A stretch of DNA of 64,000 nt from Sphingomonas sp. TREG-RG-20F-R18-01 (GCF_022662475.1 NZ_JAKNQQ010000001.1:186001-250000); one strand, 5' to 3'; counted from the stretch's first letter, positions 43,161 to 52,360 are shown. Notes: a model not told the origin generated them from the letters alone. Program-made: numbers and translations.

Positions 43161-44597
43161 ATGCGCTTGCCCCTCATTCTCCTGGCCGCGACCGCGCTGG
43201 CCGGCTGCACCGTCGGCCCGGATTTCGTGCGCCCGCAAGCACCGGGCGCGACACACTATCTGCCGGACCGGGAAACGTCGGCCGTCAAGGGCGCGCCGGA
43301 CATCGCGCTGGGGGCTGGTCCTGTGCGTCGCTGGTGGACCGCCTTCGGTTCACCCGAGCTGGACGCGCTGGTCGAGCGCGCGATGGCGAACAACCGCTCC
43401 CTTGCCGCCAGCAATGCGACCCTCGCCGCGGGCCGCGACGAACTGCGCGCGGTCGCCGGGAAACGCCTGCCGCAGATCGATGCGAACGCCCGCGTCGACC
43501 AGCAACAGGTCAACCTCGCCGGCTTCGGTTTTTCGGGCAACAACCCGCTCGCGCCCGGGGGCAATCCCGAATTCCATCTGTATTCCGTCGGCGGGGGGAT
43601 CAGCTACGATCTCGACCTGTTCGGTGGCCTGCGCCGCCAGGTCGAGCAGAGCGCGGCCCAGGTGGAGGCGCAGCAGCGCCAGACGGAGGCGGCGCATCTC
43701 GCGATCGCCGGGCAGGTCGTCAATCAAGTGCTGACGGTCGCCGCGATCCGCGCCCAGATCGCCACCGCCAACGCGTTGCTCGCCGATGACCTCCGCAATG
43801 TCGATCTGACGCAGAAGCGCCGCGCTGGCGGGGAAGGCACGCTGGTCGAAGTGCTCAACGCGCAAAGCCAATATGCTGCCGACCGCGGGGACATTCCGCA
43901 ATTGGAACAACAGCTGGCCGAGGCGCGACATCTGCTTGCCACGCTCGTCGGCGTCGCTCCGTCAGAGCTTGGCGCGACCGAGTTCGATCTGGCACGCCTG
44001 ACGTTGCCGACGGCGATACCGGTCGCCCTGCCCTCCGCGCTGGTCCATCAGCGTCCCGACATCCTGCAGGCGGAAGCGGATCTCCACGCCGCGGCGGCGG
44101 GAGTCGGTATCGCGACCGCGCGGCTCTATCCCGACATCACGCTCGGCGCGACCCTGACGCAAGGTGCGCCGGGGTTCGCCGATCTCGTGAAGAATGCGTT
44201 TCGCGGCTATGACATCTTCGCCGGGCTGACCGCGCCGATCTTCCATGGCGGCACGCTGAAGGCGCAGCGCGCCGCCGCGATCAATCGTGCGCGGGCGAGC
44301 GATGCCACCTATCAGCAGACGGTGCTCGACGCCTTCCAGCAGGTCGCCGACCTGTTGTCGGCGATCCAGAGCGATGCACGCTCGGTCGCCAACCAGAATG
44401 AATCGGTCGCGGTGGCCGATCGCTCCCGCAAGCTGTCGCGGCGCAGTTTCCAGGTTGGCAATTCGGGCATTCTTCAGGTGCTCGAGACCGAGCGACTGTA
44501 CCAACGCTCGAGCAACAACCTGGTGGTTGCGCGTACCCGGCAGTTTCTCAACGTTGCGCGGCTGTACGTCGCGACCGCCGGCGGGTGGACGGCATAG
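43161..44597 (+). CDS. NodT-family outer membrane efflux lipoprotein
   Basis: TolC-like outer membrane factor of 478 residues. It is a lipoprotein: the signal peptide ends in the lipobox LAGC (C16). The NodT/OprM pattern is visible in VGPDFVRPQAP, RRWWTAFGSPELDALVERAM, YDLDLFGGLRRQVE, LVHQRPDILQAEADL and the coiled repeats EGTLVEVLNAQSQYA and ILQVLETERLYQRS. It begins five bases after EmrB and completes the pump, giving an EmrAB system with its own exit channel. The short hairpin ACCGCC/GGCGGT (44601-44618) follows the stop but lacks a T-run. Confidence 0.93.
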   Translation: MRLPLILLAATALAGCTVGPDFVRPQAPGATHYLPDRETSAVKGAPDIALGAGPVRRWWTAFGSPELDALVERAMANNRSLAASNATLAAGRDELRAVAGKRLPQIDANARVDQQQVNLAGFGFSGNNPLAPGGNPEFHLYSVGGGISYDLDLFGGLRRQVEQSAAQVEAQQRQTEAAHLAIAGQVVNQVLTVAAIRAQIATANALLADDLRNVDLTQKRRAGGEGTLVEVLNAQSQYAADRGDIPQLEQQLAEARHLLATLVGVAPSELGATEFDLARLTLPTAIPVALPSALVHQRPDILQAEADLHAAAAGVGIATARLYPDITLGATLTQGAPGFADLVKNAFRGYDIFAGLTAPIFHGGTLKAQRAAAINRARASDATYQQTVLDAFQQVADLLSAIQSDARSVANQNESVAVADRSRKLSRRSFQVGNSGILQVLETERLYQRSSNNLVVARTRQFLNVARLYVATAGGWTA

Positions 44598-44645
44598 GCA
44601 ACCGCCGGCAAAGGCGGTCGGCGAAAGCGCAAACGCCCGATGCGG

Positions 44646-45953
44646 TCAGCGTGCGTCGGGGCACAGCGTTGTTGGCAGGCCGAGCGCCTGGACGATCGCG
44701 TCGGCCGCCGCATGCGCCCCATCCTCGCCGACCATCGACCGGGCGACCCGCTCGGCGGTCGAACGATAGGCGGGGTCGTTCAGCAGCGCGCCGATGCGAC
44801 GGGTGGCACGCGCAACCGTAAAGCGACGCCGCGCCACCCGCAGCCCTGCGCCCATCCGCACGATCCGATAGGCATGGTCGTTCTGATCGCCCATATGCGG
44901 GACGATGAGCTGCGGCTTGCCCGCCTTGAGCGCCTGCCCCGTCGTTCCGACGCCGCCATGGTGGACGATCGCCGCCGTGCGCGGAAACAGCAGGGAATGC
45001 GGCGCATAAGCGCATGTGAGAATGTCGCCTTCGACGCTGTGCGGCCCCGTCCCGCCGACAAGCAGGATCGCGCGCATGCCGGTGCCGCGCGCAACATCGG
45101 CGGCCCTGGCATAGAAGCTCCCCGCGCCGCCGACCGCGAAGGTCCCGAGCGTAAACACCAAGGGCGGCGGCCCCGCTGCGAGAAAGGCCTCCAGCGCGGG
45201 ATCGAGGGTTTCCGCCTGGCCGCTGTCACTGTCGAACATGGGAAAGCCGACGATCCGTGTGGTCGCAGGCGCATCGGGCGGCATCGCCCCGAGACGGGTC
45301 GAATAACAACCCAGCCGCAGCACCGCATCCTCTGGCGGATCGAGCAGATTGGCGGCCCCGGCCGGTTGCAGGCCGTGCGCGAGCCGCACCCGGTCGATCC
45401 GCCGCCCATAGACCCGGTCGAGCAAACGGCGCATCGTGGCATAGACCCGCCGGTTCCACGCAGCGCCGATGCGACCGACCGGTGCCGGCAGCATCATCCA
45501 GAAATCCGGCGTGCGCGGCGCGTCATAGGGTGACAGCATCGCCATCGGCTGCAGGATGACCGAGACCAGCGCAATGCCACGTTTTTCGGCGACGATCGGC
45601 GCGGCGATGACGAAGATCGACGCGACGATCGCGACTGCATCGGTGACGGCCGCATCAAGCGCAGCGGTACAGGCGGCGAGGTCCGGCAGCAGCACCTGCT
45701 CCAGCATGACGCGCTGGTTGCTCATGATGCGGCGCACCGCCTCCTCGTGGCTCAACCCCATGCGCTGGCGCGTTTGCGCGAACCCCGGCAGGATCGCCAC
45801 GGTTTCCAGGCCGGCACCGCGACACTTGGCCACCTGATCCTCCGCCACGGCCAGCACGGGCGTACACCCGCGCTTCTGCAACGCCAAAGCGATCGCGATG
45901 AAGGGATGCAGATCGCCCAACGTGCCAACCGTTGTAAGAATGATCCGAGGCAT
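44646..45953 (-). CDS. UGT-like GT1/GT28-type glycosyltransferase
   Basis: GT-B glycosyltransferase of 435 residues, of the group with macrolide, flavonoid and rhamnosyl transferases. The N-terminal half begins IILTTVGTLGDLHPFIAIA. The C-terminal donor site has HHGGVGTTGQALKAGKPQLIVP followed by DQNDHA (only ends cited: HHGGVGTTGQAL and MGDQNDHA), the UDP-sugar signature. The ATG at 45953 starts at the first strand; the 62-residue extension upstream is basic and unlike the family. It is probably soluble or peripheral. It may glycosylate a lipid or small molecule, and its neighbours at 46260-49036 are also glycosyltransferases, on the opposite strand. Confidence 0.87.
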   Translation of the reverse strand: MPRIILTTVGTLGDLHPFIAIALALQKRGCTPVLAVAEDQVAKCRGAGLETVAILPGFAQTRQRMGLSHEEAVRRIMSNQRVMLEQVLLPDLAACTAALDAAVTDAVAIVASIFVIAAPIVAEKRGIALVSVILQPMAMLSPYDAPRTPDFWMMLPAPVGRIGAAWNRRVYATMRRLLDRVYGRRIDRVRLAHGLQPAGAANLLDPPEDAVLRLGCYSTRLGAMPPDAPATTRIVGFPMFDSDSGQAETLDPALEAFLAAGPPPLVFTLGTFAVGGAGSFYARAADVARGTGMRAILLVGGTGPHSVEGDILTCAYAPHSLLFPRTAAIVHHGGVGTTGQALKAGKPQLIVPHMGDQNDHAYRIVRMGAGLRVARRRFTVARATRRIGALLNDPAYRSTAERVARSMVGEDGAHAAADAIVQALGLPTTLCPDAR

Positions 45954-46259
45954 GTGAGCACGGTCTCCGGACGGTCGCGACTCAGAAACAGGCCTGGGTC
46001 TTGCGTCCCCATAGCGTGATCGTTGCGCGAGCGATGACCGATTTGCATCGCTCAGCGCGCATGCGGCAACCGGACCGTCCCGCCGCGAGGTGCGGCGATC
46101 CGTTGTAAGGTCCGCGTAAGCCTGCCCGCGCATTGCCATCGGACCATTCCCGCGCCGCGCCGCGGCCCCCCTTGCCGAGCAGCCGCCATCACCGTCCTAG
46201 CAAAGCCTCCGGTCCTGCAGCATCCTGTGCCAAACCCCGGGACACGGAACGCTGCTGCA
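45954..46259. other. Divergent intergenic region with a GTAAG direct repeat
   Basis: This 306-base region lies between two divergent glycosyltransferase genes. At 46104-46121 it holds TGTAAGG-TCCGC-GTAAGC, whose two GTAAG copies start 11 bases apart, the spacing of OmpR-type regulator sites. The same pattern recurs at 49021-49038. No ORF in the region looks like a gene. Confidence 0.5.
46104..46121 (+). repeat. TGTAAG direct repeat, 11-base period
   Basis: TGTAAGG (46104-46110) and GTAAGC (46116-46121) have GTAAG copies 11 bases apart, as in the GTAAA-N5/6-GTAAA-type sites bound by CpxR/OmpR-family regulators. It is 139 bases upstream of the GT39-type gene start. Confidence 0.4.
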
Positions 46260-47777
46260 ATGGCGGAGAAGCAGGAGAGGCATAAGCAATCGGCGCTACC
46301 CGGAGTCGGCCGCGCGCTGGTCGATGCCCTTCGGTCTTCCTACGTGCTCCCGCTGCTGCTGGTGGCGCTGTTCGCCCGATTGCCGACGTTCGGCAACCCG
46401 ATCCTGCATGTCGACGAAGAGTTTTACTTCACGGTGGCGCGCGCGATGCTCGGTGGCGCGCTCCCCTATGTCGGCGTGTGGGATCGCAAGCCGATCGGGC
46501 TGTTCCTGCTGTATCTTCCGGCCGCCTGGGCCGGACCGGTGGCCGGGCTGTACGTGTATCAGGCGATGGCCCTCGCGGCGGCAACCGCGACGGCCAGCGT
46601 CATCGCCAGGCTGGCGCAGCGTGCAGGCTGGCGGCAGGGCAGTTTCGCGGCGGGCGCCCTCTACCTGCTGTGGCTGAACTTCGCGGACGGCCAGGGTGGG
46701 CAGGCACCGGTCTTCTATAATCTGTTCGTCGCGCTGGCCGTTTCGGTGAGCGGCCCGGACGGGAATGGCGGTTTGCGCGTGCGCGACCGATACCGGGCCG
46801 GCGGAATTGCGATGGCGCTGATCGGGCTCGCGTTGCAGGTCAAATATTCCTGCGTATTCGAGGGCGTTTTCATCGGCTGCTGGCTGATCGTGCGCGAATG
46901 GCGGCGGAGCGGCTCGCTTCGCACGACCGCGCTGTACGGCGTCGCACTCGTCGGCGTTGCACTGCTGCCGACCGCCTCGGTCGCTGCGTATTATTGGCAC
47001 GTCGGGGCGGAGCAGGCGTTCGTCTTCGCCAATTTCACGTCGATCTTCCGTCGCGGGTCCAGCCCCTTGTGGGAAACGGTCGGAAACTTCCTGACCGTGA
47101 CGGCGTTGCTCGCGCCGCTGGTCGCGATGGGCATCGCCGGCTTGCGCACCGGCGCGGCGACGCCCGTGGCACGTCAGTGGCGGATGCTGCTCGGCGGGTG
47201 GCTGGCGGCGGCGTTGGCGGGCCTCGTCCTGTTCGGGACCTGGTTCGACCATTATGCCCTGCCCGCGATGGTCCCCGCGGCGTGCTGTGCTGCCGGATTC
47301 CTCGGCGATACGCGCCGCGGCCGGAAGGTCGTCGTCCCCCTGCTGCTTGGCAGCGCGCTCGTGGCGCAAGGCGTCACGGTACTGAACCGCCGGGTGCGCG
47401 GTACGCCGGCCGAGTTCCACGCGTTGACCGCCGCGATCGGCACGGGGCCGGGCTGCCTGTACGTCTATACGCCGCAGCCCATGCTCTATGCCGCGACCGG
47501 CCGTTGTACTTTGACGCCCTACCTCTTCCCCGACCACCTTTCGCGCGGGCGCGAGGCGGGTGCGATCGGGGTCGATCAGGCCAGTGCCGTGCGCGGTATC
47601 TTCGCGCGGCGGCCGGCCGTCGTCGTGTTCGGTTCCTACCGCGGCGAACGCGCCGACATCCATGCGCTGGTCGCCGGCCTGCTCAGGCGCGGGGGGTATC
47701 GTCGGACGGCGCTGGCGCCGATCGGCGCGGCGCGGGTTGCCGTCTACGCCCTGCCCGATGCGGCGGCCGCCCCGTGA
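46260..47777 (+). CDS. Polytopic GT39-type glycosyltransferase (paralogue)
   Basis: Membrane protein of 505 residues with about 10-12 helices and a C-terminal soluble domain from about 385. The acidic pair D52-E53 (ILHVDEEFYF) lies in the first periplasmic loop, and VWDRKPIGLFLLY follows at about 73-85. It is a clear paralogue of the protein at 10027-11529, with shared ANFTSIF and FDHYALP motifs. Predicted to transfer a sugar from polyprenyl phosphate at the periplasmic side. The ATG at 46260 is preceded by ACGGAA; an in-frame GTG lies 11 codons earlier. Its stop overlaps the start of the GT4 gene by four bases (GTGA), so the two are translated together. Confidence 0.82.
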   Translation: MAEKQERHKQSALPGVGRALVDALRSSYVLPLLLVALFARLPTFGNPILHVDEEFYFTVARAMLGGALPYVGVWDRKPIGLFLLYLPAAWAGPVAGLYVYQAMALAAATATASVIARLAQRAGWRQGSFAAGALYLLWLNFADGQGGQAPVFYNLFVALAVSVSGPDGNGGLRVRDRYRAGGIAMALIGLALQVKYSCVFEGVFIGCWLIVREWRRSGSLRTTALYGVALVGVALLPTASVAAYYWHVGAEQAFVFANFTSIFRRGSSPLWETVGNFLTVTALLAPLVAMGIAGLRTGAATPVARQWRMLLGGWLAAALAGLVLFGTWFDHYALPAMVPAACCAAGFLGDTRRGRKVVVPLLLGSALVAQGVTVLNRRVRGTPAEFHALTAAIGTGPGCLYVYTPQPMLYAATGRCTLTPYLFPDHLSRGREAGAIGVDQASAVRGIFARRPAVVVFGSYRGERADIHALVAGLLRRGGYRRTALAPIGAARVAVYALPDAAAAP

Positions 47778-49036
47778 CAGCATCCGCAACACCCGCCACC
47801 GACCCGTCGGCGAGACCGCTCCGCATCCTGACGTTTCTCAAGAGCTTCGACCCGGGCGGGGTCGAGAAGGTCGCGATCCGTCTGGCCGAGGCGTGGCACG
47901 ACGGAGGCGCCGTCGTGCACGTCCTGATGGGTGAGGACCGCGGTGCGATGCGCGACACCGCCCCATCGCTGTCGTACGCGTTCTGCACGACCGCGGAGAA
48001 ACCACGACGGTGGCGCCCATCGCTCCGGCTGCTCGCGAGGCTGCCCATGACCGTGCGGCAATTTCGTCCCGACGTGATCTTCGTCGCCGGCAACACCTAC
48101 GCCGGGATCGCCGTCGCGCTCAAGCTCCTGCTGGGAAGCGCCTGCCCGCCGATCGTCCTCAAGGTCAGCAACGACCTCGAACGCGCCGACATGGCGCCGG
48201 TGCTGCGGGCGGCCTACCGCCAGTGGTTGCGGATCCAGGGGCGCTTCGTGGACCAGTTCGTCGGCATGGCCGAAGCCAACCGACCGGAGTTGACCGCGGC
48301 GTTCGGGGTGACCGACGATCGCGTGTCGATCGTCCACGACCCTGCGGTCTCGCAAGCGCAGGTTCGCCGGATGGCGCGTCTGCGGTCGGTACCGGCGATG
48401 GCATCGGGTCGCCGCTTCCTCGCGGTCGGCCGCCTCGTCCCGCAGAAGAATTTCGCGTTGCTGGTCCATGCTTTTGCGGACGTGGCGTGCGCCAGCGATG
48501 AACTCGTGATCCTGGGCGAAGGGCCATCGCGGGACCGCATTCTGCAAACCGCCGCCGAACGCGGTGTGCGCGACCAAGTCCTGATGCCCGGGCATGGCGA
48601 TCCGAGCGCATGGTTGGCGCAGTCCGACCTGTTCGTGCTCAGCTCCGATTACGAGGGGGTCCCCGCAGTCGTCATCGAGGCGCTGGCCGCCGGGCTGCCG
48701 ATCGTCGCGACCCGGTGTAGCGTCGCCATGCCGGAATTGCTCGGCGCGGGACGTTTTGGGCGGCTCGTGCCGCGTCGCGACCGCCGGGCGCTGGCCGACG
48801 CGATGCGGTCGGGCGCGGGCGGCCCGGCGTCGCGCGCGGCAATGCAGCGGCAGGCCTTGCGCTTCACGATCGAAGCCGGCGCGCCCGCCTATTGCGACGT
48901 CTTCCGCCTGCTGGCGGATCGCGCCGTTCGCCAGGCCGATCAGTCGGGCCAGCGCTTGGAGGACCCGTCCCAGGCGATGTCCGTACCATATCGCGCGCAA
49001 TCCGCGTCGACCGCTGCCGCTGTAAGGCGGGTGTAA
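47774..49036 (+). CDS. GT4-type glycosyltransferase
   Basis: GT-B retaining glycosyltransferase of 420 residues. The N-terminal acceptor half begins RILTFLKSFDPGGVEKVAIRLAEAW. The C-terminal half has RFLAVGRLVPQKNFALLVHAF, then the GT4 E-x7-E region SDYEGVPAVVIEALAAGLPIVAT, typical of UDP- or GDP-sugar transferases. It starts at GTG (47774) inside the last codons of the GT39-type gene (GTGA overlap), which strongly implies co-translation. A polar C-terminal tail follows. It may add the sugar used or extended by the coupled membrane enzyme; that is inference. Confidence 0.9.
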   Translation: MTASATPATDPSARPLRILTFLKSFDPGGVEKVAIRLAEAWHDGGAVVHVLMGEDRGAMRDTAPSLSYAFCTTAEKPRRWRPSLRLLARLPMTVRQFRPDVIFVAGNTYAGIAVALKLLLGSACPPIVLKVSNDLERADMAPVLRAAYRQWLRIQGRFVDQFVGMAEANRPELTAAFGVTDDRVSIVHDPAVSQAQVRRMARLRSVPAMASGRRFLAVGRLVPQKNFALLVHAFADVACASDELVILGEGPSRDRILQTAAERGVRDQVLMPGHGDPSAWLAQSDLFVLSSDYEGVPAVVIEALAAGLPIVATRCSVAMPELLGAGRFGRLVPRRDRRALADAMRSGAGGPASRAAMQRQALRFTIEAGAPAYCDVFRLLADRAVRQADQSGQRLEDPSQAMSVPYRAQSASTAAAVRRV

Positions 49037-49038
49037 GC
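49021..49038 (+). repeat. Second TGTAAG direct repeat, 11-base period
   Basis: TGTAAGGCGGGTGTAAGC has GTAAG copies at 49022 and 49033, again 11 bases apart. It overlaps the last codons of the GT4 gene, including the TAA stop, and lies 84 bases before the HisKA_2 kinase start. It matches the element at 46104-46121 at both TGTAAG/GTAAGC blocks. Confidence 0.4.
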
Positions 49039-49121
49039 GATCCGCCCCCAACAGAAGCGCCACGGCCGCAGCCGTGTTTCCCGAAGCGACACTTTCGTCG
49101 CTGCTCCCACGGAGGGCCCCG

Positions 49122-50216
49122 ATGGCGTCCCGCTTCCTACGTCTGTTCGTCGGTACGATCCTGGCGATCCTCTTCGTGACCGTGGTGGTCACGTGCTGCA
49201 CGCTTGCCGCGCCGAACAACGCGGCCCCCACCTTCGGCATGGTCTGCCTGGCATTCGCGATCATCGCGTTCCTGGGTGGCCGGTTCCCAACCTCGATCGC
49301 GGTTGCCGCGGGCGCCCTGGAACTGGCCTTCATCCTGCCCGGCGAAGGGTTTGCGGTCAGTGATCCGGACCACGCGATGGGCCTCATCGCCGTCATCGCC
49401 ACGGGGGTGATGATGGCGTGGTACGTCGGACGCCGCGACACCCTTTCGGCGCTGCAGGCGGCCGAGGTCGCGACCAGCCGGCAAATCGCGGAATGGCGTG
49501 GGGTCGCGCATTCGGAACTGTCGCACCGCTTGTCGAACGATCTGTCGATCATGGTGTCGATGGCATCGATCAAGGCGCGCGAGGCGACCAGTCCGGAGGC
49601 GCGCGATGCGCTGGCCGACCTGAGCGGCCGGCTGATCGTGCTCGGCCGGGTGTATCAGCGGCTCGACCTTCGCGATCTGGATTCCGAAGATGCCGTGGCA
49701 GCCCGGCAATTCCTGTTCGACCTGTGCGACGACCTTCAGCTGTCCACCCTCAGCGAAGGGTCAATCTCGCTGCGCGTCGACATTGACGACGCGCTTCGCC
49801 TGCCGATCCGGACGCTGAGCATGCTCGGCCTGATCGCCAACGAGATGCTGACGAACGTTCGCAAACATGCCTTCCCCGACGGCAATGGCGGCGAAGTCCT
49901 GCTTTATCTGCACAAGCACGCCTTCAGGACCGATTGCGTCGAAATGATCGTCACCGACAACGGTGCCGGGTTCAGCAGCGGCCCCACCAATGCGCAGCGC
50001 CGGGGAAGAAGCCTGCTGTCCATGCTAGCGAGCCAGATCGACGGTTCGATCGCCTATGCGCGCATTTCCGGGACGACGGTCGCGACGCTGCAGTTCGCCC
50101 TCCCCGCCTCGGCTCGGGGTCCTGCCCGTGCCGAGCAAGACACGGCATCGCGCGGCGGGATCGCAGCGGAGCCGCAGGGTGCCGAGGCGCACCGCCACGG
50201 TGTCGATCCGGCCTGA
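49122..50216 (+). CDS. Membrane histidine kinase, HisKA_2 type with DUF4118-like helices
   Basis: Sensor kinase of 364 residues. Four closely packed membrane helices (about 8-30, 36-52, 55-72, 84-102) resemble the DUF4118/KdpD-type segment. A HisKA_2 dimerisation domain follows with the likely phospho-accepting H135 in ELSHRLSNDL, then an ATPase domain with NEMLTNVRKHAFP and VTDNGAGFSS. There is no PAS or periplasmic domain. GGAGG at ideal spacing settles the ATG at 49122. HisKA_2 kinases of alphaproteobacteria often feed the PhyR general stress pathway, but no PhyR, NepR or EcfG gene is here. The partner regulator is unknown, and the adjacent response regulator has its own kinase. Confidence 0.87.
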   Translation: MASRFLRLFVGTILAILFVTVVVTCCTLAAPNNAAPTFGMVCLAFAIIAFLGGRFPTSIAVAAGALELAFILPGEGFAVSDPDHAMGLIAVIATGVMMAWYVGRRDTLSALQAAEVATSRQIAEWRGVAHSELSHRLSNDLSIMVSMASIKAREATSPEARDALADLSGRLIVLGRVYQRLDLRDLDSEDAVAARQFLFDLCDDLQLSTLSEGSISLRVDIDDALRLPIRTLSMLGLIANEMLTNVRKHAFPDGNGGEVLLYLHKHAFRTDCVEMIVTDNGAGFSSGPTNAQRRGRSLLSMLASQIDGSIAYARISGTTVATLQFALPASARGPARAEQDTASRGGIAAEPQGAEAHRHGVDPA

Positions 50217-50343
50217 CCGCGGTGCCGGCAGGCTGACGGTCCGGTCGAAAGGATCGTCGCGGGACGTCTTCTCGCGGTCTCGTGTCATACGAACTTCACA
50301 TTCCGGGCGGAGGCAGGACCCGGCATGGTGAAGGTAAGGCCCG

Positions 50344-51024
50344 ATGGCGCGCGTGTTGGTGGTAGAGGACGATCCCAAATCCGCCGAAGTGATCCGGCTG
50401 ATCCTGGTCGCGGAGGGATTGTTCGTCGTCGTGGTCGACAATGCGACCGACGCCGTATTGCAGGTCAAGGGAAGCGCTTTCGACGCGGTGGTGCTGGATC
50501 GCATGCTGCCCGGGCCGATCGACGGGATCGGCGCGCTTGACCTGATGCGCCAGGCGCGGATCCTGACCCCGGTGCTGATCCTCAGCGCCCTGTCCGCGGT
50601 CGAGGAACGCGTCCGCGGCTTGCGCGCAGGTGGCGACGACTATCTCGCCAAGCCGTTCGAGCCGGTCGAGCTCGCGGCGCGCGTACTCGCGCTGATCCGA
50701 CGCCGGGTCGCGGAAACCGCGTCGGTGAGCCTCGAACATGGCCGCGTGCGGATCGACCTGCTGTCGCGCGAAGCCTGGGTCGACTCGACCCATATCGATC
50801 TCCAGCCGCGCGAATTGCAGCTGCTCGAATATCTCGTCCGGCACCACGGACGACCCGTCACGCGCGCGATGATCTTCGAGAGCGTCTGGGGCTATCGCTA
50901 TGACCAGCGCACCAACGTCATCGACGTGCATGTCACAAGGCTGCGCCGCAAGATCGAGCGCCCCGACATGCCGCCGCTGATCGAAACCGTTCGAGGAACC
51001 GGCTATGTCCTTCGCTGCGATTAA
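50344..51024 (+). CDS. OmpR-family response regulator
   Basis: Response regulator of 226 residues. The receiver domain (1-120) has the acidic pair D9/D10, phospho-acceptor D52 (AVVLDRMLPG) and the switch lysine in DDYLAKPFEP. The DNA-binding winged helix (about 130-226) carries LQPRELQLLEYLVRHHGRPV and NVIDVHVTRLRRKI. The kinase gene overlaps its 3' end by 20 bases (51005-51024), so the two form a two-component operon. Likely targets include the TonB receptor gene downstream, where TTAA-N7-TTAA (52361-52375) presents two half-sites 11 bases apart, the spacing OmpR-type dimers need. The start has AAGGTAAGG before it. Confidence 0.93.
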   Translation: MARVLVVEDDPKSAEVIRLILVAEGLFVVVVDNATDAVLQVKGSAFDAVVLDRMLPGPIDGIGALDLMRQARILTPVLILSALSAVEERVRGLRAGGDDYLAKPFEPVELAARVLALIRRRVAETASVSLEHGRVRIDLLSREAWVDSTHIDLQPRELQLLEYLVRHHGRPVTRAMIFESVWGYRYDQRTNVIDVHVTRLRRKIERPDMPPLIETVRGTGYVLRCD

Positions 51025-52348
51025 GCGCTGGCGGCGCAGCTCGAGCGCCCGCTTCGCGCTGATCTTTCTGCTGCTGTTCGGTGCGGCGGCGATCGGCCTG
51101 TTCGCTTTCGTCAACGCGCGCGCGCTGGCCCATTTCAACGCGCAAACCGACGAGTGGCTCGCCCGCGAGACCATTCGCATGACCCCGGCCGCGACCCGCG
51201 CCGATGCGATTGCCCGCGTGGACCATCATAACCAGTCCGACATCCACCACCTGCGCCCGTTCGGCCTGTTCGATCCGGCCGGGCGGCGTCTCGCCGGGTC
51301 GCCCGCAACCATGCCGCCGGGCAAGGTCGAGGACACGCCCTTCGACCTCCAGGCACACACCGCGCGCGGCGCGGTTACGCTGCGCGCGATGATGCGGCGG
51401 CTTTCGAACGGCGATCACTTCCTCGTCGGGCAGGATCTGCAGGAATCGCGCGCCTTTGCCGCCGATCTCGTATTCGCCATCGTGTGGGGCGGGCTGGCGC
51501 TGCTGCTGCTGTGCCTGTCCTGCGCGGTATGGCTGGCGTTTTTGCAGGAGCGCCGGGTTCGTCGCCTGACCGAAAGCCTCCACCAGATCATGGCGGGGCA
51601 GCTCGACGCACGGCTGGCACTGTCCCCACGGCGGGACGAAATCGATGAGCTGGCCGGCGGAGTCAACCGGATGCTGGCGGAGCTGGAGCGACTGATGCTC
51701 GAAGTGAAGGCAGCGGGCGACAATATCGCGCACGACATGCGCACCCCGTTGACGCGCCTGCTCGCCAATCTACGGCAGGTCGATCACGGTCGCGCGGATT
51801 GCGCAGCGATGGCCGCGGTGATCAGCGACGCGGTCGAGGATGTGAGCGGGATGATCGCCATGTTCAACGCGTTGCTGCGGATCTCGGAACTGAACGAAGC
51901 CGCGCGGCGCCAGGCCTTTCGCGCGATCGACCTGGCCGAGATCGTCGGCGATGCGACCGATTTCCATGAAGTCGCCGCGCACGAGCGTGGCATTACGATC
52001 CGCCGCATCGTCCCCGCGCATCTTGCGTTCGAGGGCGATCCCGACCTGTTGTTCGAAGCGGTCGGCAACCTGATCGACAATGCGATCAAATACACCCCGA
52101 GCGGCGGTGAAATCGTCGTCGATCTTGCGGCCGGGCCGGTCCTGAGCATCGCCGACACCGGACCGGGCATTCCCGCCGACGAACGCGCGAAGGTCCTGCG
52201 CCGCTTCCACCGCGTCGAGTCGAGCCGCAGCCTTCCGGGCAACGGCCTCGGCCTCGCGCTGGTGTCCGCGATCGCGCAGGTGCACCGGCTGGAGCTGCAC
52301 ATCGGCGATGGAAAGCCCGGCTGTGTCGTCTCGCTGGAGGCGGCCTGA
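51005..52348 (+). CDS. HAMP-containing sensor histidine kinase
   Basis: Membrane histidine kinase of 447 residues. There are two helices (about 17-36 and 153-178) with a periplasmic sensor of ~115 residues between them (rich in His: VDHHNQSDIHHLRPF). A HAMP domain (about 178-232) follows, then HisKA with H243 in NIAHDMRTPLTRL, and an ATPase domain with NLIDNAIKYTPSGG, IADTGPGIPADE and GNGLGLAL. The start overlaps the regulator gene by 20 bases. The histidine cluster in the sensor could bind a metal, which would suit a TonB receptor and RND system nearby; this is speculation. It probably phosphorylates the upstream regulator. Confidence 0.93.
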   Translation: MSFAAIKRWRRSSSARFALIFLLLFGAAAIGLFAFVNARALAHFNAQTDEWLARETIRMTPAATRADAIARVDHHNQSDIHHLRPFGLFDPAGRRLAGSPATMPPGKVEDTPFDLQAHTARGAVTLRAMMRRLSNGDHFLVGQDLQESRAFAADLVFAIVWGGLALLLLCLSCAVWLAFLQERRVRRLTESLHQIMAGQLDARLALSPRRDEIDELAGGVNRMLAELERLMLEVKAAGDNIAHDMRTPLTRLLANLRQVDHGRADCAAMAAVISDAVEDVSGMIAMFNALLRISELNEAARRQAFRAIDLAEIVGDATDFHEVAAHERGITIRRIVPAHLAFEGDPDLLFEAVGNLIDNAIKYTPSGGEIVVDLAAGPVLSIADTGPGIPADERAKVLRRFHRVESSRSLPGNGLGLALVSAIAQVHRLELHIGDGKPGCVVSLEAA

Positions 52349-52360
52349 CCCGCCCACACA

